From Brevundimonas sp. UBA2388 (lineage in GTDB: Bacteria > Pseudomonadota > Alphaproteobacteria > Caulobacterales > Caulobacteraceae), in assembly GCA_002343425.1 (NCBI GenBank), contig DDSO01000062.1, positions 484 to 12,014 on the forward strand: a stretch of DNA of 11,531 bases, read 5' to 3'. The notes under the pieces were generated by a model. That model did not search any database and was not told where the DNA came from. It saw nothing but the letters and a program-made list of their open reading frames with translations. Position numbers and translations under genes: made by a program. Below, in pieces: positions 7,856 through 11,531 of the stretch (the first letter of the stretch is position 1; each line of letters opens with the position of its first letter).

Positions 7856-8332
7856 CTATTGGCAGGCCGGGCAGCGGCCGTGGGCCTCGATGGTGGTGCG
7901 GGCGATGACATAGCCGGCGGCCTCGGCCGCCCGGCCCAGATCACCGGCGACCGGGGCGGACACCTCTGCCGTGGCGCCGCAGCAGTCGCAGATCAGGAAG
8001 GCAGCGGCGTGGTCGATCGAGCCGGAGGTGCAGGCGACATAGGCGCTGATCGAGGCGATCCGGTGGACCAGACCCTTGCGTTCGAGGAACTCAAGGGCGC
8101 GATAGACCGTCGGCGGCTTGGCCGGCTGGCCGTCCTCGCCGAAGCGGGCGATCAGATCATAGGCCTTCACCGGCTCGCCGGCGGCCAGCAGCAGCTCCAG
8201 CACGCGCAGGCGCGGTGGGGTCATGCGCTCGCCCTCGGCGGTCAGGCGCAAATCGGCCGCCTGCATGGCCCGCGCGACATCGGCGGCCCCCGGGGGACCG
8301 TCGGCATGATGGTGGCCGCAAGAGTCGCTCAT
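7856..8332 (-). CDS. zur: Fur-family zinc uptake regulator Zur
   Basis: A 158-residue Fur-superfamily repressor that with zinc bound shuts off zinc-uptake genes. The N-terminus is metal-ligand rich (CGHHH, 5-9). The winged-helix DNA-recognition part is KPPTVYRALEFLERKGLVH (72-90). The dimerisation domain carries C101, H108 and FLICDCCG (112-119), which resembles the FLICDxCG of E. coli Zur more than Fur, which has a His-rich stretch before this point. The structural zinc site is two CxxC pairs, C115/C118 and C154/C157, the second at the very C-terminus. AGGGGG abuts the ATG, an unusually short spacing; the His-rich N-terminus supports this start over the internal ATGs. The gene is divergent from a ZnuD-like receptor with a Zur-box-like palindrome between, so Zur probably represses that receptor and perhaps itself. 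Mur, Irr or Fur are less likely given the motif and neighbour. Confidence 0.92.
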   Translation of the reverse strand: MSDSCGHHHADGPPGAADVARAMQAADLRLTAEGERMTPPRLRVLELLLAAGEPVKAYDLIARFGEDGQPAKPPTVYRALEFLERKGLVHRIASISAYVACTSGSIDHAAAFLICDCCGATAEVSAPVAGDLGRAAEAAGYVIARTTIEAHGRCPACQ

Positions 8333-8377
8333 CCCCCTGAGCTAGGCCCTCGGGCGCGGTCCCGCAACATCGGGCCC

Positions 8378-8405
8378 TTGACGAAGCGTGATGTTATCTC
8401 ATAAC
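8378..8405 (+). promoter_or_regulatory. Predicted receptor promoter overlapping the Zur box
   Basis: TTGACG (8378-8383) is a near-consensus -35 hexamer. CATAAC (8400-8405), 16 bases on, is the best -10, with 4 of 6 consensus positions. The putative -10 and most of the spacer lie inside the Zur-box palindrome, so bound Zur would block RNA polymerase. The leader to the ATG at 8437 is about 25 bases, and its only Shine-Dalgarno-like motif is a weak ACGGAT at 8425-8430. Confidence 0.6.
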
Positions 8406-8409
8406 ACCA
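8389..8409. promoter_or_regulatory. Zur-box-like operator between zur and the receptor gene
   Basis: TGATGTTAT-CTC-ATAACACCA is an inverted repeat with 8 of 9 arm pairs matching; the inner TGTTAT/ATAACA (8392-8397, 8401-8406) is perfect. The core TGTTATnnnATAACA is the pattern known for Zur sites in proteobacteria. It lies 27 bases before the receptor ATG and 56 bases before the zur ATG, in a 104-base divergent intergenic region, so it can serve both genes. It is AT-rich in otherwise very GC-rich DNA, which makes a chance palindrome less likely. Confidence 0.85.
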
Positions 8410-8436
8410 CATCTTCGCCTGTGTACGGATATCCCC

Positions 8437-10494
8437 ATGAGTCTCGCGTTTGTCTCCCGCGCCGCCCTTCTGACCGCCGTGGGCTGGGCCGCCCTCGCGG
8501 GCGCCGCCGCCGCCCAGAACGCGCCGCGCCCGGCCGAGCTGGACGACGTCATCGTCACCGGCACACCGTTCGGAGTAACGGACCGGGCCAGCCTTCTGGC
8601 CGTCGAGGTGCTGGATGAAGAGGATCTGGCCGTCGCGCCGGCCTCGACCCTGGGCGACCTCGTCAACGGCCTGCCCGGCGTGCGGAGCACCAATTTCGCC
8701 CCGGGCGCCAGCCGTCCGGTGATCCGCGGCCTGTCCGGCCCACGCGTGCAGGTGCTGACCAATGGCCTGGGCATGATCGACGCCAGTTCGGTCTCGCCCG
8801 ACCATCAGGTGGCGGTGGACCCGGCCGAGGCGCGCCGCATCGAGATCGTGCGCGGCCCCTCGACCCTGGTGTTCGGCGGCTCGGCCATCGGCGGGGTGGT
8901 CAATATCATCGACGACCGCATTCCCACCGAACCGGCGGAGGGAGGCCTTCAGGGCCACCTCAGCGCCCAGGCCTCGACCGTCGATGACGGAACCAGCTTC
9001 GGCGGCCGGCTGAAGGCCAACGCCGGCCCGCTGGTCTTCACGGCGGACGCTTTCACCCGGTCCGCCTCTGACTTCACCGTCCCGGTCTTCCCGGAGTCGC
9101 AGCGCCTGCTGGACGAGGAGGGCGAGGAGGCCGGCGACGAGCGCACGGTCGAGAACACCTTCGTCGAGCTGGACCAGTATGGCGCGGGCGTCAGCTGGAT
9201 CGGGTCGCGCGGCTATCTGGGCCTCTCGGTCAAGCACGTCGAGACGACATATGGCGTGCCGGGACATGAGCATCACGACGAAGACCATGATGATGATCAC
9301 GATGACGATGATCACGACGAACACGGCGAAGAGAGCGTCTCCATCGGCCTCGAGCAGACCCGCTATGACCTGCGCGGCGAACTGACCTTCGACGCCGGCC
9401 CGTTCAGTGCGGCGCGCCTGTCGGCCGGCTGGGCCGACTATGAGCACACCGAGTTCGAGGGCGATGAGGTCGGCACCCAATTCTTCTCCGAGGGATACGA
9501 GGGCCGGTTCGAGCTGATCCAGCGCGAACGGAACGGCTGGCAGGGTGTGGTCGGGCTTCAGCTGCTGGACCGCACCTTCGACGCAGTGGGCGACGAGGCC
9601 TATGTGCCGCGCACCCAAATCGCGGAACAGGGGCTGTATACGGTCCAGCGGTTCGACCGCGGCGGCCTGGGCTTCGAGGGCGGACTGCGGCTGGACAATC
9701 GTTCGCTGGAGAGCCTGGCGGGCGATCGCGATTTCACCAATGTGTCGGCCTCGGCCGGCGCCTTCTTCCGGCCCTCGGCGCCGCTGTTCCTGGGCCTGAG
9801 CGTGGCCCGCAACGAGCGGGCGCCGAGCGAGGTCGAACTGTTCGCCGAGGGGGCGCACATCGCAACCGGCGCCTTCGAGGTCGGGGACATCGATCTGGAC
9901 AGCGAGGTCGCGACCTCCGTCGAGGGAACCGTGCACTACGCCTCGGGTCCCTTCGAGTTCGACCTGCACGCCTATCACGCGAGCTATGACGGCTTCATCG
10001 ACCTGAGGCCGACCGGCCTGGAAGACCCGGATTCCGAACTGCCGATCTTCGCCTATGTCCAGACCGATGCGACCTTCCGCGGCTACGAGGCCGAGGCCAG
10101 CTACCGGCTCTGGGAAGCCGGGGACCGGAGCCTGGTGCTGTCCGGCGCGGCTGACTGGGTGCGCGCGTCGACGGATCTCGGGCCGGCGGCGCGAATCCCG
10201 CCATGGTCGGTCACGGCGGGCCTGGACTGGACCTCACGCCTGTTCGACGTCGGGCTTGAGGTGCGCCATGTCGCCGGGCAGGACCGCATCGCCGCGTTCG
10301 AACTGCCGACCGACAGCTATACCCTCGTCAATCTGAAGGGCTCCGTGCGGCCGTTCGCGGACCGCAATGTCATCCTCTTCGCCGAGGCCGCCAACCTGAC
10401 GGACGAGGAGGCGCGCGAACACGCCAGCTTCCAGAAGGACATCGCGCCGCAGCCGGGTCGCAGCCTGCGGGTGGGGGCGACCTACCGGTTCTGA
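8437..10494 (+). CDS. znuD: ZnuD-like TonB-dependent outer-membrane receptor (zinc uptake)
   Basis: A 685-residue outer-membrane receptor predicted to import zinc, or a zinc complex, using TonB energy. A Sec signal peptide (about 1-26, cut near AAAA-QNAP) is followed by the TonB box DDVIVTG (36-42). The plug domain has RPVIRGLSGPRVQVL (93-107) and RIEIVRGPSTLVFGGSAIGGVVNIID (134-159). A 22-strand barrel should follow, ending in RVGATYRF with the terminal Phe recognised by the BAM complex. After TYGVPG, residues 277-296 (bases 9265-9324) are seven His and thirteen Asp/Glu with no other residue. An acidic patch at 226-235 precedes it. Such loops are known in ZnuD, where they capture zinc outside the cell. 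The gene is divergent from zur with an operator in its promoter, which strengthens zinc over other metals. Nickel, copper or a metallophore remain possible. No znuABC transporter is in the window. Confidence 0.9.
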   Translation: MSLAFVSRAALLTAVGWAALAGAAAAQNAPRPAELDDVIVTGTPFGVTDRASLLAVEVLDEEDLAVAPASTLGDLVNGLPGVRSTNFAPGASRPVIRGLSGPRVQVLTNGLGMIDASSVSPDHQVAVDPAEARRIEIVRGPSTLVFGGSAIGGVVNIIDDRIPTEPAEGGLQGHLSAQASTVDDGTSFGGRLKANAGPLVFTADAFTRSASDFTVPVFPESQRLLDEEGEEAGDERTVENTFVELDQYGAGVSWIGSRGYLGLSVKHVETTYGVPGHEHHDEDHDDDHDDDDHDEHGEESVSIGLEQTRYDLRGELTFDAGPFSAARLSAGWADYEHTEFEGDEVGTQFFSEGYEGRFELIQRERNGWQGVVGLQLLDRTFDAVGDEAYVPRTQIAEQGLYTVQRFDRGGLGFEGGLRLDNRSLESLAGDRDFTNVSASAGAFFRPSAPLFLGLSVARNERAPSEVELFAEGAHIATGAFEVGDIDLDSEVATSVEGTVHYASGPFEFDLHAYHASYDGFIDLRPTGLEDPDSELPIFAYVQTDATFRGYEAEASYRLWEAGDRSLVLSGAADWVRASTDLGPAARIPPWSVTAGLDWTSRLFDVGLEVRHVAGQDRIAAFELPTDSYTLVNLKGSVRPFADRNVILFAEAANLTDEEAREHASFQKDIAPQPGRSLRVGATYRF

Positions 10495-10530
10495 ACCGCC
10501 CCGGCAGAATCGGGTGGGGAGCGAGCCGGT

Positions 10531-10559
10531 TTGCCGCCCTGACGTGTCTGCGCTAGACA
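10531..10559 (+). promoter_or_regulatory. Possible sapC promoter
   Basis: TTGCCG (10531-10536) and GCTAGACA (10552-10559) fit the Caulobacter housekeeping pattern (TTGaCG, then GCTAnAwC) with several matches, but also with mismatches in the last two positions of the -10. It lies about 40 bases before the sapC ATG in a 102-base spacer and overlaps a perfect palindrome. No good Shine-Dalgarno precedes the ATG. Confidence 0.45.
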
Positions 10560-10561
10560 CG
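10543..10561. promoter_or_regulatory. Perfect palindrome upstream of sapC, candidate operator
   Basis: CGTGTCT-GCGCT-AGACACG has 7-bp perfect arms around a 5-base centre. It covers the putative -10 of the sapC promoter, where a dimeric repressor would act. It also could fold as an RNA hairpin ending the receptor transcript, but no T-run follows. I do not recognise the regulator. Confidence 0.5.
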
Positions 10562-10596
10562 CGCCTTCCTTCCTCAACAGAGCTCGTTTCGCGTCC

Positions 10597-11391
10597 ATGA
10601 CCGACACCACCTCCACCGCCGGTCTGTCCGGCAATGTCCTGTTCTACGGCAAGCCCGAGCCCCTGTCGGTCGAGGCCCACGGCACGCTGGGTGTCGACCC
10701 CGTTGAAAAGCCTTACGGTTTCGTGGCCACGACCAATCTGGTGCCGCTGACCGTCACCGAGTTCGCCCCGGCCGCCCTGTCCTATCCGGTGATCTTCGTC
10801 GGCGACGCCAGGATGCCGGTCGCCGTCATGGCCCTGCGCGGCGGCGAGAACATGTTCGTCAGCGACACCGGCGAGTTCCGCCCCGAGGCCTATATCCCGG
10901 CCTATGTGCGCCGCTATCCGTTCGTGTTCGCCAATGACGAGGTCCAGAAGCGTCTGATCCTGTGCGTCGACCGCGACGCGCCCTTCATCAAGGACGGCGG
11001 CGCGACGCCGCTGTTCATCGACGGCAAGCCCTCGCCCTACGTTGAGCAGGCGATGGAGTTCTGCAACAATTTCGAGCTGGAGCGTCAGCGCACCGACGCC
11101 TTCGTCAAACTGCTGACCGATCTGGACCTGTTCGACACCCGCGAGGCCGTGTTCACGCCCCGCAATCCCGACGGAACCTCGGCCGCGCCGCAGAAGATCG
11201 CGGAATATTTCGCCGTCTCGGAAGACAAGCTGAAGGCCCTGCCGGCCGAGAAGCTGGCCGAACTGCGCGACAACGGCGCCCTGGGCCAGATCTACGCCCA
11301 TCTGGTGTCGCTGCTGGGCTGGGATCGCCTGATCGCCATGACCTTCCAGAGGAACGCCGCAGCGGCGCAGGCCGCGGCGGGGAACGCCTGA
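10597..11391 (+). CDS. SapC-family protein
   Basis: A 264-residue soluble protein of the SapC family (Pfam PF07277), named after a Campylobacter fetus S-layer-linked protein; its biochemical role is not settled. Recognisable family segments are YGFVATTNLVPLTVTEF (40-56), YPVIFVGDARMPVAVMAL (63-80), YIPAYVRRYPFVF (99-111) and LILCVDRDAPFI (120-131). The end (233-264) has a LLGWDRLIAM segment, then an Ala-rich tail. There is no signal peptide or membrane segment, so it acts in the cytoplasm or leaves by a non-Sec route. In Caulobacterales and Xanthomonadales, sapC genes often sit beside TonB-dependent receptors, tryptophan halogenases and cupins; here only the receptor is present, 102 bases upstream on the same strand. 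It has its own likely promoter and a strong terminator, so it may be a single-gene transcript. Family assignment is firm; function is not. Confidence 0.9.
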   Translation: MTDTTSTAGLSGNVLFYGKPEPLSVEAHGTLGVDPVEKPYGFVATTNLVPLTVTEFAPAALSYPVIFVGDARMPVAVMALRGGENMFVSDTGEFRPEAYIPAYVRRYPFVFANDEVQKRLILCVDRDAPFIKDGGATPLFIDGKPSPYVEQAMEFCNNFELERQRTDAFVKLLTDLDLFDTREAVFTPRNPDGTSAAPQKIAEYFAVSEDKLKALPAEKLAELRDNGALGQIYAHLVSLLGWDRLIAMTFQRNAAAAQAAAGNA

Positions 11392-11393
11392 CG

Positions 11394-11430
<37 letters not shown>

Positions 11431-11449
11431 CCAGCGTTTCGCAAAACAG

Positions 11450-11482
11450 AAACCCCGTCCGGTTCGTCCGGGCGGGGTTTTT
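11450..11482 (+). terminator. Strong intrinsic terminator after sapC
   Basis: AAACCCCG (11450-11457) pairs with CGGGGTTT (11473-11480), a T-G wobble follows (11458/11472), then CCGG pairs with CCGG (11459-11462/11468-11471), around loop TTCGT. This is a 13-bp stem followed by a T-run (11478-11482). The A-rich left side (AAAACAGAAA) means it could also stop transcription from the right. It is the only textbook rho-independent terminator in the window. Confidence 0.93.
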
Positions 11483-11510
11483 CATTGGCTAAGCAGATGC
11501 CTGGCTCACA

Positions 11511-11531
11511 CTAGCCACTAGCCACTAGCCA
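11511..11531 (-). repeat. Inverted tandem heptamer array, at least 3 copies, cut by window end
   Basis: Three perfect CTAGCCA units (the reverse complement of the AGTGGCT repeat, in another register) run to the last base, so the true copy number is unknown. The array mirrors the one at 11394-11428 across the terminator. Between terminator and array (11483-11510) I see only two single TGGCT motifs (11486-11490 and 11502-11506) and no gene. Confidence 0.92.

Noticed and set aside
7825-7859. ATAGGG...CCCTAT inverted repeat flanking the zur-hydrolase spacer
   Set aside because: Six-base arms 23 bases apart are easily found by chance, and one arm includes the zur stop codon. There is no support for function.
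7816-7944. Longer alpha/beta hydrolase start, up to 43 residues upstream
   Set aside because: The extension is Pro/Arg/Ala-rich, lacks conserved features and overlaps the zur C-terminus including its zinc CxxC. The ATG at 7815 precedes the normal start of the fold.
8329-9978. 549-codon open frame on the minus strand opposite the TonB receptor, with a run of Ile/Val/Met looking like a membrane helix
   Set aside because: It mirrors the receptor frame. The hydrophobic run is simply the antisense of the Asp/His codons at 9265-9324, and the receptor shows signal peptide, TonB box, plug and terminal Phe.
10234-11301. 355-codon minus-strand frame across the receptor end and sapC
   Set aside because: It is a shadow of two real plus-strand genes, crosses their intergenic region, and has no recognisable motif.

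Overview
The window reads as a stretch of ordinary chromosome from a GC-rich alphaproteobacterium, most likely Caulobacterales (Brevundimonas- or Caulobacter-like). The grounds are very GC-rich third codon positions, an alphaproteobacterial-type SecA, a SapC-family protein next to a TonB-dependent receptor, and a Caulobacter-like promoter. The genus is inference: no rRNA or other diagnostic marker is present. Nine protein genes were found. No tRNA, rRNA, CRISPR array, transposase or phage gene was seen, and no gene-free stretch reaches 300 bases.

Layout. Bases 1-2589 (+) hold secA without its first ~100 codons, which lie left of the window. An uncharacterised PLP-fold (class V aminotransferase/kynureninase-like) gene follows on the same strand (2681-3847). 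It converges on a minus-strand group, with a GAAA-loop palindrome between them. In minus-strand reading order this group is zur (8332-7856), an alpha/beta hydrolase (7815-6925), mmsA (6841-5339), a GNAT acetyltransferase coupled to mmsA (5332-4862) and an uncharacterised membrane-anchored protein (4775-3918). Divergent from zur is a ZnuD-like TonB-dependent receptor (8437-10494, +), followed by a sapC-family gene (10597-11391, +) with a strong intrinsic terminator.

How the genes work together. The clearest functional unit is zinc homeostasis: a Zur repressor, a divergent outer-membrane receptor with a 20-residue loop made only of His, Asp and Glu, and between them a Zur-box-like palindrome lying on the receptor's likely promoter. 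The hydrolase just downstream of zur may share its transcript. mmsA plus the GNAT gene form a second, translationally coupled pair for valine/inositol-type catabolism. SecA is housekeeping secretion.

The most unusual non-coding structure is at the right edge. Five head-to-tail AGTGGCT heptamers lie between the sapC stop and its terminator. At least three copies in inverted orientation (AGCCACT) lie beyond the terminator and run off the window, so the terminator is nested inside an inverted pair of tandem arrays. I did not find a convincing wholly new gene system here; that repeat structure and the zinc module are what merit follow-up.
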